This document shows, piece after piece, positions 8,884-17,990 of a stretch of 64,000 nt of DNA. The position numbers and the translations under genes were made by a program. The stretch comes from Brassicibacter mesophilus (GTDB taxonomy: Bacteria; Bacillota; Clostridia; Tissierellales; Proteiniboraceae), in contig NZ_JBNPXI010000011.1 of NCBI RefSeq assembly GCF_050433385.1, positions 1-64,000 of the forward strand, written 5' to 3'. The notes beneath the pieces are model-generated. The model did no database searches, was not told the DNA's origin, and saw only the letters and a program-made list of their open reading frames with translations. Positions within the stretch are counted from its first letter, which is position 1. Each line of letters starts with the position of its first letter.

Positions 8884-9513
8884 CTATTTTGTTCCGAACA
8901 ATCTATCGCCAGCGTCTCCTAGACCTGGTACTATATATGCATGATCGTTTAATTTTTCATCTACTGCTGCTACGTATATGTCTACATCTGGATGTGCTTC
9001 TTGAACTGCTTTTATTCCTTCTGGCGCCGCTATTAAGCACATAAGCTTTATGGTTGTTGCACCTTTATTTTTTAAGAATGTAATAGCAGCCTTTGCTGAA
9101 CCTCCTGTAGCTAGCATTGGATCAAGCACTATTAGCTCTCTTTCTTCAACATCTGTTGGAAGCTTGCAGTAGTATTCTACTGGTTGTAACGTTTCTGGAT
9201 CTCTATATAGTCCAACGTGACCTACTTTTGCTGCTGGTAAAAGATTAAGCATTCCTTCTACCATTCCTAACCCTGCTCTTAATATTGGTACTATACCTAA
9301 TTTTTTGCCTGAAATAACTTCTGATTTTGTTTTCATAATAGGTGTTTCTATTTCTATTTCTTCAAGCTGAAGCTCTCTTGTTACTTCATAGGCCATAAGC
9401 ATTGCAACTTCCTTTACTAGCTCTCTAAATTCTTTTGACCCTGTGTTTTTGTCTCTGATAAATGTTAACTTATGCTTTATTAGTGGATGATCCATAACTG
9501 TTACTTTACTCAT
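8884..9513 (-). CDS. upp: Uracil phosphoribosyltransferase
   Basis: A 209-aa salvage enzyme that makes UMP from uracil and PRPP. The PRPP-binding loop LDPMLATGGSA is at 130-140, and the uracil-binding C-terminus YIVPGLGDAGDRLFGT is intact. Length is standard. It is the last gene of a tight minus-strand operon: Sua5-like, phosphatase, rpiB (40-nt gap), upp. RBS GGGGAG, ATG at 9513. The same order exists in B. subtilis and many Clostridia. Confidence 0.98.
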   Translation of the reverse strand: MSKVTVMDHPLIKHKLTFIRDKNTGSKEFRELVKEVAMLMAYEVTRELQLEEIEIETPIMKTKSEVISGKKLGIVPILRAGLGMVEGMLNLLPAAKVGHVGLYRDPETLQPVEYYCKLPTDVEERELIVLDPMLATGGSAKAAITFLKNKGATTIKLMCLIAAPEGIKAVQEAHPDVDIYVAAVDEKLNDHAYIVPGLGDAGDRLFGTK

Positions 9514-9553
9514 TTTATCTCCCCTTATTATTTATTTTTCAATCTGTATAGTA

Positions 9554-10003
9554 TCATATAACATACATATTTTCTATGTCTGTTATTTTGTTCACTCTTC
9601 TTTCATGTCTTCCGCCTTGAAATTCTGTTTTAAGCCATGTATCAACTATTTCTAGTGCAAGATCTCTTCCTATTACTCTTGCCCCTAGTGCTAAGACATT
9701 TGCGTTATTATGTTCTCTTGACATTCTAGCAGAATAACAGTCACTACACAATGCACATCTTATTCCAGGGACTTTATTCGCCGATATTGATATTCCTATA
9801 CCAGTACCGCAGCATACTATTCCTCTTTCGCATTCGCCTTTTTTTACTACATCTGCCACCTTTTGGCCAAACTCTGGGTAGTCTACTGACTCTGTAGAGT
9901 TCGTTCCACAATCTACATATTCTATGCCTTTTTCTTCAAGGTATTTTTTTATATGTTCTTTTAGTTCATATCCACCATGGTCACTACCTAGTGCTATTTT
10001 CAT
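9554..10003 (-). CDS. rpiB: Ribose-5-phosphate isomerase B
   Basis: A 149-aa sugar isomerase of the RpiB/LacAB family (ribose-5-P to ribulose-5-P, possibly allose-6-P). GSDHGG (6-11), the catalytic Cys65 in CCGTGIGIS and His98 in MSREHNN are present. I set the start at the ATG at 10003, 7 nt after AGGAGGG; a longer frame back to 10030 would add nine residues that run through this RBS. It lies 28 nt after the phosphatase gene in the same operon. Confidence 0.96.
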   Translation of the reverse strand: MKIALGSDHGGYELKEHIKKYLEEKGIEYVDCGTNSTESVDYPEFGQKVADVVKKGECERGIVCCGTGIGISISANKVPGIRCALCSDCYSARMSREHNNANVLALGARVIGRDLALEIVDTWLKTEFQGGRHERRVNKITDIENMYVI

Positions 10004-10031
10004 GCTCATCCCTCCTGAATATTTTTTCAAT

Positions 10032-10493
10032 TTATTTCATTTTTTCTATAACCTTTGTAAGTGCTTCTCTTATTTCATCAAGGCATTGCTCATATCGTTC
10101 TACTGGCATTCCATAAGGATCTGCAATATCCAGTGATGATGTATTTCCGCCGTAAGCATATTCTTTTAATGTAAAAGTTTTACTGACTGCATCTGGTACC
10201 ATATTTAGCAATGCATATTTATGATTCACAGTCATTGTTAAAATCAAATCTGCTTTATCAACTAGTTTTTTGGTTAGTTGTGATGAGCTGTGCTTATTTA
10301 AATCTATGCTATATTTTTGCATAGCAGTAATAGCTTGCTTCGATGCATTCTGGCCTGGCAACGCAAACACGCCTGCTGAACTGACTTTTATATCTTTTAG
10401 TATATCTATATTTTTTATCATGTCTTTAAAAAGCCACTCTGCCATGCTACTGCGGCAAGTGTTTCCAGTACAGACGAAAAGAACAGTTTTCAT
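10032..10493 (-). CDS. Low-molecular-weight protein-tyrosine/arginine phosphatase (YwlE-like)
   Basis: A 153-aa phosphatase. The P-loop CTGNTCR (C8 to R14) and the general acid in DPYG (125-128) are intact. In B. subtilis the gene at this place, ywlE, encodes a protein-arginine phosphatase; the Thr at P-loop position 12 is the residue associated with arginine selectivity in YwlE. So arginine phosphatase is likely, though not proven. The ATG at 10493 follows AAAGGAGG by 8 nt. It is 24 nt downstream of the Sua5-like gene. Confidence 0.9.
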   Translation of the reverse strand: MKTVLFVCTGNTCRSSMAEWLFKDMIKNIDILKDIKVSSAGVFALPGQNASKQAITAMQKYSIDLNKHSSSQLTKKLVDKADLILTMTVNHKYALLNMVPDAVSKTFTLKEYAYGGNTSSLDIADPYGMPVERYEQCLDEIREALTKVIEKMK

Positions 10494-10517
10494 CACAAGT
10501 TCCTCCTTTAAGTAGTG

Positions 10518-11579
10518 TTAAGTAGTGTATAATATATCTCCTCCAGCTGCTTTTTTCATCCTATTCATGACAGCTTTACCGATTCCGGCTTCATCAATTC
10601 CTTCCGCTAATATTATGTCTACTCCGAGCTTGTCAAACTCTCTTAGAGTACTAAAAAGATTTGCTGCTATTGTTTCAGGCTTTTCTCTATCTCCTACTAT
10701 CAATACTTCTGTATTATTATATTTATGATGCGTTTGTTTTGTTGCCATTATGCCAACTTTCATTTTATCTTTTTCATATTGTTTAATCAGTTCATTTATG
10801 CTGTAACAGATATCTTCTACCTTACCTTGTATTATTTTCATCTTTGCTTTAGGAGAGTAATGTCTATATTTCTGTCCAGGCGATTTTGGTATTATATCTT
10901 GATTAAGACTTTCAAGAGCAGGGTCATATTCAACCTTTGGAAAAATATCCAACAGCTGTTCAAGCGTTATTCCACCCGGTCTTAATATTACAGGTATCTC
11001 TGAGGAAACGTCAAGAACTGTGGATTCAAGTCCAACTCCTGTACTTCCTCCATCTATTATTATATCTATTTTACCAAAGAGATCTTCTATTACATGAGAT
11101 GATTCTGTTGGGCTTGGTTTACCAGAAATGTTTGCGCTGGGAGCTGCAATCGGTAGAGCTGAATGTTTTATGAGCTGTAAAGCTATATTATGATTTGGCA
11201 TTCTTATAGCAACTGTTGATAATCCGCCTGTAATCTTGTCAGTCACTTTATTACTTTTATTGAATATAAGTGTTAATGGACCTGGCCAAAACCTCTTCAT
11301 CAATGGGAACGCTTTTTCAGGTATGTTTTCTACTAGTTCATCTAACTGACTTATTTCGCTTATATGTACTATAAGTGGATTATCCTGCGGTCTTCCTTTT
11401 GCTTCAAATATTTTATCTATAGCCTGTTCATCTAATGCATTCGCGCCTAATCCATAAACTGTTTCTGTGGGAAATGCAACAATACCGCCTTGTTTTATCA
11501 TTTCAGCGGCCTGCTGTATTTTATCTATTTCAGGATTATTAGAATCTATTTTTAATATTTTTGTATCTTTTGTTTCCAT
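10518..11579 (-). CDS. L-threonylcarbamoyladenylate synthase (Sua5/YwlC)
   Basis: A 353-aa enzyme that makes threonylcarbamoyl-AMP from threonine, bicarbonate and ATP, the first step of the t6A37 tRNA modification. The YrdC-like core covers about 1-215 (AFPTETVYGLGANA, KGRPQDNPL, RMPNH, APSANISGKPSPT, STVLD), and the extra Sua5 C-terminal domain covers about 240-350, so this is the long form. It is the first gene of the operon with the phosphatase, rpiB and upp. RBS AGGGGA, ATG at 11579. The promoter should be in the 189-bp region shared with the divergent ZIP gene. Confidence 0.96.
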   Translation of the reverse strand: METKDTKILKIDSNNPEIDKIQQAAEMIKQGGIVAFPTETVYGLGANALDEQAIDKIFEAKGRPQDNPLIVHISEISQLDELVENIPEKAFPLMKRFWPGPLTLIFNKSNKVTDKITGGLSTVAIRMPNHNIALQLIKHSALPIAAPSANISGKPSPTESSHVIEDLFGKIDIIIDGGSTGVGLESTVLDVSSEIPVILRPGGITLEQLLDIFPKVEYDPALESLNQDIIPKSPGQKYRHYSPKAKMKIIQGKVEDICYSINELIKQYEKDKMKVGIMATKQTHHKYNNTEVLIVGDREKPETIAANLFSTLREFDKLGVDIILAEGIDEAGIGKAVMNRMKKAAGGDILYTT

Positions 11580-11768
11580 ATTTTCCCCTTCTTTTCATTA
11601 AATCGCAATATGAATATAAATATTATCTGCAACAAACTATCAAAATATATATTATATGAATAATAGTGAGTGGTCAAGGATTAGATCATGAAAACCAAAA
11701 AATTAGTTATTCAAAAGACAGTGCCAGAATAAACATAGACTATAATGGTATAAACAAGGGGTGTTAGA

Positions 11769-12512
11769 ATGTCTGATGTTTTTTTTGCTACTGTAATTGG
11801 TTCTATGGTGGGAATATTCGGAACTGGTCTAGGAGGATTAATTGCTTTATCTATTGTAAAGCCTAATACAAGACTTATAGGCATGATTTTGGGAGTTACA
11901 AGTGGCCTTATGCTTGCTGTTGTAGCCTTCGATCTGTTGCCTGAAGCTTATGAAATAAGCGGATTATGGGTTGAAATACTAGGAATAATATTAGGGATAT
12001 TGATGATTTTTCTTATAGAAGACTTCATCCCTTCTCCAAAAAATGCTAGATATGCGAAAAACATAAATAATGGTTTTTTTAAAACAGGTGCTTTACTTGG
12101 GATAGGAATAGCTATGCATAATCTCCCTGAGGGATTAGCTATAGGATCGGGCTTTATGCTAACTCCTGAAATGGGAATAACAATGACATTAGTAATTGCA
12201 TTACACAATCTTCCTGAAGGTGTAGCAATGGCAACACCACTTAGAATAAGTGGTTCCCCTAAGCTTAAGGTAGTTATGCTCACTCTTCTAGCTGGTCTTC
12301 CAACTGGCCTGGGAGCTTTGATTGGCTCTTTATTAGGTAGTGTTTCTAACTTTTTTATTGGTCTATGTTTAGCTTTTGCAGGCGGAACTATGCTCTATAT
12401 TACTTGTGGTGAGCTTATTCCAAATGCAAAAGCCCTTCACAAAGGAAGGGCTTCAACTATAGGCTTAGTTATCGGTTTTATAATTGGGATCATTGTTTCA
12501 GCTAAGCTTTAG
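11769..12512 (+). CDS. ZIP family divalent metal transporter
   Basis: A 247-aa membrane protein with about eight TM segments. The two metal-site helices carry HNLPEG at 117-122 and again at 146-151, the hallmark of ZIP transporters (zinc, iron or manganese uptake; some family members export). A short acidic loop, not a His-rich one, sits near 85-105. It is transcribed away from the Sua5-like gene. Its stop overlaps the 3' end of the convergent antiporter gene by 11 bp. RBS GGGGTG. In B. subtilis a manganese exporter sits near ywlC, so a role in metal balance at this locus is a fair guess. Confidence 0.92.
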   Translation: MSDVFFATVIGSMVGIFGTGLGGLIALSIVKPNTRLIGMILGVTSGLMLAVVAFDLLPEAYEISGLWVEILGIILGILMIFLIEDFIPSPKNARYAKNINNGFFKTGALLGIGIAMHNLPEGLAIGSGFMLTPEMGITMTLVIALHNLPEGVAMATPLRISGSPKLKVVMLTLLAGLPTGLGALIGSLLGSVSNFFIGLCLAFAGGTMLYITCGELIPNAKALHKGRASTIGLVIGFIIGIIVSAKL

Positions 12513-13695
12513 CTTCTTTAGCAAGTTTAAAGTTCTTCTGTTCTCCTTTGCTGAACATAATCTTAAGTAGCGGTGGTGTAATAATCGTAGATACTAGTAC
12601 CATAAGAATTATGGATGTGAATATATCATTTCCTATAACCCCTAGCTTAAGTCCAAGATTTGTCACTATTAATGCAACCTCTGATCTAGGGATCATTCCA
12701 ATTCCAACTTGTACTGATTCTATGCCTTTGAAACCAGAAAGCTTAGCTCCTAATCCGCATCCAACTACTTTACCTATTATTGCGGCTAGTATAATCACTA
12801 TACTTAACCCTATAGCTGTACCAGCATTATGTAACTGCACACTTAATCCTATGTTAATAAAAAATATTGGTGTAAATATTGAATATGCAATCTTTTGTAT
12901 TTCATGGGATACTTTGTTTCTATGTGGAGTAGTTGAGAAAACCACACCAGTAAAATATGCTCCTATTATTGCGGCTACTCCCATTTCTTCTGCAATAAAT
13001 GCCATTAAAAAACAAAATATAAGTGCTGATGAAAGAATTCTATTATGTTTATTAAATATATGTGCATATTTCGTAAGTATCTTTGAAAAAGCTATTCCAA
13101 CACCTGCTGCAATGATAAAAAATATTAAAATCTTACCAATTACTAATAATAATCCATTACCTTCAGATGGATTTGCAATACCTACCACTAGTGTGAGTAA
13201 TATAATTCCAACAACATCGTCCATTATTGCAGCTCCAAGTATTCCTATCCCTTGTTTTGTTCTTAGTTTTTGTAAATCTCTAAGTGCTTCGACTGTTATG
13301 CTTACACTCGTTGCAGTCAAAATGACTCCAACAAACAATCCTTCAGTAAGATTTGCCTGTGGCTTCATAAGCAATATTGCTAATACCCCCAAGCCTAATG
13401 GAAGCATTACTCCTCCTAATGCAATCAATGTAGAAGATTTGCTTGAAGCCTTCAAATCATCTATATCAGTTTCAAGACCTGCTATAAACATAAGTAATAT
13501 TACTCCAACCTCAGCTAAATGGCTAATTATCTCTGTCGATTTAACTAGACTTAAAATAGAAGGGCCAAGTATTAGACCTGCTATAATCTGCCCCAAAACT
13601 GCAGGCTGCTTCAGCTTGTGACTTAGATATCCTCCCATGTTAGCAAATAAAAGGATAATAGCAATATCTAATAAAAAAACAAAATCTCCCTTCAC
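12502..13695 (-). CDS. Cation:proton antiporter, CPA2 (KefB/NapA-like) family
   Basis: A 397-aa protein of about 12-13 membrane segments (start VFLLDIAIILLFANMGGYLS, later LLMFIAGLETDIDDL and TATSVSITVEAL). There is no C-terminal RCK/TrkA-N domain, which makes it a short, NapA-like form exchanging Na+ or K+ for H+. Start GTG at 13695 follows GGGGAG by 9 nt. The 3' end overlaps the convergent ZIP gene with no terminator between the two. Confidence 0.9.
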   Translation of the reverse strand: MKGDFVFLLDIAIILLFANMGGYLSHKLKQPAVLGQIIAGLILGPSILSLVKSTEIISHLAEVGVILLMFIAGLETDIDDLKASSKSSTLIALGGVMLPLGLGVLAILLMKPQANLTEGLFVGVILTATSVSITVEALRDLQKLRTKQGIGILGAAIMDDVVGIILLTLVVGIANPSEGNGLLLVIGKILIFFIIAAGVGIAFSKILTKYAHIFNKHNRILSSALIFCFLMAFIAEEMGVAAIIGAYFTGVVFSTTPHRNKVSHEIQKIAYSIFTPIFFINIGLSVQLHNAGTAIGLSIVIILAAIIGKVVGCGLGAKLSGFKGIESVQVGIGMIPRSEVALIVTNLGLKLGVIGNDIFTSIILMVLVSTIITPPLLKIMFSKGEQKNFKLAKEAKA

Positions 13696-13765
13696 TTAAA
13701 TCATCTCCCCTTTTTTATGTTTACCCCTATCGTCCGCAAACGTTTTCAAAGCGTTTACAATAAAA

Positions 13766-13805
13766 TCATTAAAAGTTTAAAGAATGCTTTAAAGCATTCT
13801 TTAAA
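13766..13805 (-). terminator. Terminator after prfA
   Basis: A 13-bp perfect stem GTTTAAAGAATGC (13775-13787) / GCATTCTTTAAAC (13793-13805) is followed on the minus strand by TTTTAATGATTTT. The U-tract is interrupted. Confidence 0.7.
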
Positions 13806-13809
13806 CCAC

Positions 13810-14877
13810 TTATTCAACCTGCTTAAGTTTTTCAGCCTGGTCACTTGTTATAAGTGCATCAAGCATTTCAGTAATATCTCCATCTAAAAATGCATCAAGC
13901 TTATATACTGTTACATTTATTCTATGATCTGTTATTCTTCCTTGTGGGAAATTATATGTCCTTATTTTAGCACTTCTATCACCTGAGCCAACTTGACTTT
14001 TTCTCTCTTGTGCTATTTCAGCATTTTGTTCTTCAATAAGCTTATCATATAGTCTAGCTTTAAGAATCTTAAAGGCTTTTTCTTTATTCTTAAGCTGTGA
14101 TTTTTCGTCCTGACATGCAACAACCATTCCTGTAGGTATATGTGTAAGTCTAACCGCAGAGTCAGTTGTATTAACGCTCTGTCCTCCATTACCTGATGAA
14201 CGATACACGTCTACACGTACGTCATTAGGATTGATATCAATATCTATATCATCTGCTTCTGGTAGAACTGCAACTGTTGCTGTAGATGTGTGGATTCTTC
14301 CACTTGATTCAGTAGCAGGCACCCTTTGAACTCTATGAACCCCACTTTCATACTTAAGCCTGCTGTAAGCGCCCTTACCTTTTATCAGGAATATAACTTC
14401 TTTGAACCCACCGATTCCTTGATCGTTAGAACTCATCATTTCAATCTTCCAGCGCTGTCTCTCTGCATATCTTGTATACATTCTAAATAAGTCCCCTGCG
14501 AATATACCTGCCTCATCTCCACCAGCACCTGCACGAATCTCAACTATAACATTCTTTTCATCATTAGGATCTTTTGGTACTAAAAGCATTTTTAGCTCTT
14601 CTAAGAGTACTTCACTTTTTTCAGTTAACTCTACAACCTCAAGCTTAACCATCTCTTTAAACTCTTCATCTAGTTTTTCCTTAAGCATTTCTTTTGCGCT
14701 TTCTAGCTGCTCAGCTGCTTCATTATATTCTCTAAACTTTACAACTATAGGTTCTATTTCTGCATGTTCTTTAACATATTTCTGCCATTCTGATATATTA
14801 TTTATTATATTTGGGTCACTTATCTTTTCGCTTAGTTCATTGTATTTTTGCTCTATGAATTTTAATTTATCTAACAT
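13810..14877 (-). CDS. prfA: Peptide chain release factor 1
   Basis: A 355-aa RF1 that releases peptides at UAA and UAG. The PAT recognition motif (187-189) identifies RF1 rather than RF2, and the catalytic GGQ is at 231-233. There is no frameshift site, as expected for RF1. The start is the ATG at 14877, 7 nt after GAGGTG; a GTG at 14886 is part of that RBS. Its partner methylase prmC is two genes upstream, separated by the chromate transporter pair. Confidence 0.98.
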   Translation of the reverse strand: MLDKLKFIEQKYNELSEKISDPNIINNISEWQKYVKEHAEIEPIVVKFREYNEAAEQLESAKEMLKEKLDEEFKEMVKLEVVELTEKSEVLLEELKMLLVPKDPNDEKNVIVEIRAGAGGDEAGIFAGDLFRMYTRYAERQRWKIEMMSSNDQGIGGFKEVIFLIKGKGAYSRLKYESGVHRVQRVPATESSGRIHTSTATVAVLPEADDIDIDINPNDVRVDVYRSSGNGGQSVNTTDSAVRLTHIPTGMVVACQDEKSQLKNKEKAFKILKARLYDKLIEEQNAEIAQERKSQVGSGDRSAKIRTYNFPQGRITDHRINVTVYKLDAFLDGDITEMLDALITSDQAEKLKQVE

Positions 14878-14966
14878 TTTTTTCACCTCGATTACTGAAT
14901 TGTCCGACTTTATATTATAACATATTTTCTATTTTTTTGTAATACATTGAAAGTTAAATTTTTGTA

Positions 14967-15482
14967 TTAATACAATATTACTCCCATCACTCCTGCTATA
15001 ACAATAGCTACAATAGGATGGAGTTTTTTGAAAGATAACAAATAAAATAATGACACTGCAATAAATGTACTTCTCAAATCTACTATGGTTCCCTTGGCTA
15101 CAGATATACCAGCAGATGCTATGAGTCCTAATACAACTGGCCTGATACCTTTAAATGCCCACTGAACATTTTGGGACTCTTTAAACTTGTTAAAGAAGTG
15201 CGCTATTGTAAGTATTATTATGAATGAAGGCATGACGACTGCTGTTGTCGCAGATAAAGAACCCCATATGCCACCAAGTCTATACCCTATGAATGTAGCA
15301 CTGTTTAGGGCTATAGGTCCTGGAGTCATCTGTGCTATTGCAAGTATGTCAACAAACTCACTTGCAGTTAACCAATGATGCACTTCTATAACTTCCTCTT
15401 GAATAAATGGAAGCATAGCATAACCGCCGCCAAAGCTAAATGCACCTATCTTGAAAAAGGAAATAAAAAGTTTTATTAGCAT
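14967..15482 (-). CDS. Chromate transporter, short chain (second of pair)
   Basis: A 171-aa single-domain CHR-family membrane protein. The motif FFKIGAFSFGGGYAMLPFIQ and the following AIAQMTPGPIALNSATFIGY are the family signature. Short-chain ChrA proteins act as heterodimers; the partner gene upstream overlaps it by 7 bp. The physiological anion is not known from sequence. RBS AAGGAGA. The pair interrupts the usual prfA-prmC neighbourhood. Confidence 0.92.
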   Translation of the reverse strand: MLIKLFISFFKIGAFSFGGGYAMLPFIQEEVIEVHHWLTASEFVDILAIAQMTPGPIALNSATFIGYRLGGIWGSLSATTAVVMPSFIIILTIAHFFNKFKESQNVQWAFKGIRPVVLGLIASAGISVAKGTIVDLRSTFIAVSLFYLLSFKKLHPIVAIVIAGVMGVILY

Positions 15483-16018
15483 TCTTTTCTCTCCTTTACT
15501 TTAAAATATACTACTGCTCCTAGTCCACCTGACAGTATCACTATTATAGGACTGACATTAAATAGTACTATAACCATAAGAGATAATAGAGAGATAAGTA
15601 ATGTATATTTATTTAGCTTTGAAGTCTTAGCCAACTTGTATACCGATGAAAAAATAAGTGCTACTACTGCTGGTCTGATGCCAGAGAACACTTGGTCTAT
15701 TATTTCATTATTTCTATATTGATAAAGAAATTTAACTATTAGCAATATAGAAATAAACGAAGGTAGTACTACTCCTAATGTACAAACTATGGAACCTATT
15801 ACTCCACTCAGCTTATATCCAATAAATATAGAGCTATTTACTGCTACTGGTCCTGGTGATGATTGAGCTATTGCTATAGTATCAATAAACTCTTCATTGC
15901 TTAGCCATTTTTTCTTATCTACTACCTCTGCTTGAATAAGTGGCAGCATAGCATAACCTCCACCAAGCGTAAATGCACCTATTTTGAAGAAGGCTATAAA
16001 AGCATTTAGTAATTTCAT
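15476..16018 (-). CDS. Chromate transporter, short chain (first of pair)
   Basis: A 180-aa CHR-family protein that parallels its downstream partner (FFKIGAFTLGGGYAMLPLIQ and AIAQSSPGPVAVNSSIFIGY). The C-terminal end KVKERKEC is basic. The 7-bp overlap and shared direction point to coupled translation of an antiparallel heterodimer, the usual form of the short-chain family. It starts 25 nt after prmC, with an eight-G run as RBS. Confidence 0.92.
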   Translation of the reverse strand: MKLLNAFIAFFKIGAFTLGGGYAMLPLIQAEVVDKKKWLSNEEFIDTIAIAQSSPGPVAVNSSIFIGYKLSGVIGSIVCTLGVVLPSFISILLIVKFLYQYRNNEIIDQVFSGIRPAVVALIFSSVYKLAKTSKLNKYTLLISLLSLMVIVLFNVSPIIVILSGGLGAVVYFKVKERKEC

Positions 16019-16043
16019 TATTCAGTCCCCCCCCCTGTATATC

Positions 16044-16934
16044 CTAATGACGGTATCCAGTTACTACTCTATCATGTCCTGAAAGGTCCTTTTTTATCTC
16101 TATTCTCTTAAAATATCCACTATTATTCAAAAGCTGTTTTACTTCGATTCCTTGATTATACCCTATTTCAAAGGCTACCACACCTTTTTCAGATAAATAC
16201 GGTATACTTTCAGATACTATTCTTCGGTAATAATCAAGTCCATCATCCCCTCCATCAAGGGCAAGTCTTGGTTCGTATTCTGCTACTTCTGTTTGAAGCG
16301 TACCTATTTCTTTAGAAGAAATATATGGAGGATTTGAGACTATTATATCAATCATACCATAAAGCGATAAAAAATCTAGGGGTTCTAGCAGATCCCCTTT
16401 TAAAAGCTCAACTCTAGATTCAAGCTTTAATCTTTTACGATTTATGTCTGTGACTTCAAGTGCAGAGTCACTTATATCTATGGAATAAACATGTGCATTA
16501 TCTAAATAATGAGCTAGACTAAGTGTTATTGCTCCACTCCCAGCCCCTATATCCACAATATTAATAGTTTTCTTTTCACCAAAATAACCACTTTTAACTA
16601 CATTAATTATATGCTCAACCAAAGTTTCTGTATCTGGCCGTGGTATCAACACCCCTTCTTTCACAAAAAAGTCTAACCCCATAAATTCTTGTGTTCCTAA
16701 AATGTATTGTAGTGGATACCCCTGACTTCGTTTTTTAATTAATTTTAAAAACTTATCCACAGCTTCAGCATCTATCTGCTCATCCTTATGTGTATAAATA
16801 TATATTTTATCAACATTCAGTGTATAACATAATAGAAGCTGAGCATCAAGAAGGGGATTGTTATAATCCCCTTTTTCTAACATATCTATGCTTTTTTGAA
16901 GCAGTTTAGCAATTGTAAGCTTCTCCATTACCAA
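16044..16934 (-). CDS. prmC: Release factor glutamine methyltransferase
   Basis: A 296-aa SAM-dependent methylase that methylates the GGQ glutamine of release factors. An N-terminal helical domain (about 1-85) is followed by the Rossmann domain with DIGAGSG (128-134) and the catalytic NPPY (201-204). I keep the TTG at 16934 because AGGAGG lies 7 nt before it; the in-frame ATG two codons later is 13 nt away. The start overlaps the end of the DUF1385 gene, so translation is probably coupled. Confidence 0.95.
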   Translation of the reverse strand: MVMEKLTIAKLLQKSIDMLEKGDYNNPLLDAQLLLCYTLNVDKIYIYTHKDEQIDAEAVDKFLKLIKKRSQGYPLQYILGTQEFMGLDFFVKEGVLIPRPDTETLVEHIINVVKSGYFGEKKTINIVDIGAGSGAITLSLAHYLDNAHVYSIDISDSALEVTDINRKRLKLESRVELLKGDLLEPLDFLSLYGMIDIIVSNPPYISSKEIGTLQTEVAEYEPRLALDGGDDGLDYYRRIVSESIPYLSEKGVVAFEIGYNQGIEVKQLLNNSGYFKRIEIKKDLSGHDRVVTGYRH

Positions 16935-17887
16935 CGATCTGCCTCCTTATCCTCAACTAAAACTCCCTTTAATGCTTCTATTGCCACTTCTATTTGGTTT
17001 CCATCTGGCTCTCTTGTCGTAGCTAGCTTCTGAATCATCAAGCCTGGATATGAAAGAAAATATGCTAATTTACTATCACTTTTACCTATTAGTTTATTTA
17101 TTTCATATGATATACCAGCTATTACAGGAAGCATTACTATTCTTATTATAAATCTTTGTAATGGACTTGGCCATCCAAAGAAAGAAAATACTAAAATACT
17201 TATTATCATAACCATAAATAAAAAGCTTGTTCCACATCTAGGATGAAGTATTGGATATTTCTTTACGTTTTCAACTGTAAGCTCTTCTTCATGCTCATAA
17301 CAATGAATGGTCTTGTGCTCTGCTCCATGATATTGGAACACTCTCTGAATATCTTTCATCTTAGATATTGCAATGACATATATCAAGAATAGCATTATTC
17401 TGACTACACCTTCGACAAGATTTAGCAATATGGGAATTGCTATCTTTGTCTTCAAAAAATTTGTTAAAAATGATGGCCCTAGCATGAATACGAATACTGC
17501 TATAAGGAGTGATAAAAATACTGAAAAGTATATAGCAATATCTTCAGCCTTATCTCCAAACACCTTGTCAAAAAACTTATCAAGCTTTCCAGGCTCTGTC
17601 TCCTCTTCTTCTTCATAAAATTGTGCTGAATACATAAGTGACTGAACTCCTATCACCATTGCTTCTATTAATCCAACTACACCTCTGATAAATGGCCATT
17701 TTAAGAATCTATATTTTGTTGATAATGTATTTATTGCTTCCTTCTTAACCTCAATATCATTATCTGGCTTTCTTACTGCTATTGCAATGTCTTTCGGCCC
17801 CTTCATCATTACACCCTCTATTAAGGCCTGACCACCAATGCTCGTTATATGCTTTGGTTTCCTTTCGATACCCTTTATTTCTGACAA
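16928..17887 (-). CDS. DUF1385 family membrane protein (YqhQ-like)
   Basis: A 319-aa protein conserved in Firmicutes with no assigned reaction. Conserved segments are GGQALIEGVMMKGP near the start, a central pair of hydrophobic regions, YHGAEHKTIHCYE and HPRCGTSFLF; the invariant His, Glu and Cys suggest a metal site (inference). I place the start at the TTG at 17887, 8 nt after AGGAG; a GTG at 17896 overlaps that RBS. It heads the group with prmC, as is usual in Clostridia, where rpmE and tdk often precede it; here an island separates them. Confidence 0.9.
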   Translation of the reverse strand: MSEIKGIERKPKHITSIGGQALIEGVMMKGPKDIAIAVRKPDNDIEVKKEAINTLSTKYRFLKWPFIRGVVGLIEAMVIGVQSLMYSAQFYEEEEETEPGKLDKFFDKVFGDKAEDIAIYFSVFLSLLIAVFVFMLGPSFLTNFLKTKIAIPILLNLVEGVVRIMLFLIYVIAISKMKDIQRVFQYHGAEHKTIHCYEHEEELTVENVKKYPILHPRCGTSFLFMVMIISILVFSFFGWPSPLQRFIIRIVMLPVIAGISYEINKLIGKSDSKLAYFLSYPGLMIQKLATTREPDGNQIEVAIEALKGVLVEDKEADRW

Positions 17888-17957
17888 ATTTACCACTCCT
17901 GAATAAAGAAATTTTTACATTTTATATTATATCATACTATACAAATATTGAATATAA

Positions 17958-17990
17958 CTAGAAAAAAGAGTCAGGAGATCCTGACTCTTT
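17958..17990 (-). terminator. Terminator after the YjiH-like gene
   Basis: A perfect 11-bp stem AAAGAGTCAGG (17965-17975) / CCTGACTCTTT (17980-17990) is followed by TTTC on the minus strand. It overlaps the end of the upstream coding region. Confidence 0.85.

Noticed and set aside
11700..11720. Possible sigma-54 site on the minus strand (TGGCACTGTCTTTTG) near the Sua5-like gene
   Set aside because: The GC of the -12 box is missing at the required 10-nt distance.
12548..13621. Long plus-strand ORF of 357 codons opposite the antiporter gene
   Set aside because: It is antisense to a clear 12-TM antiporter, has no RBS, and its composition (Pro/Ser/Ile-rich) is the mirror of membrane-protein codons.
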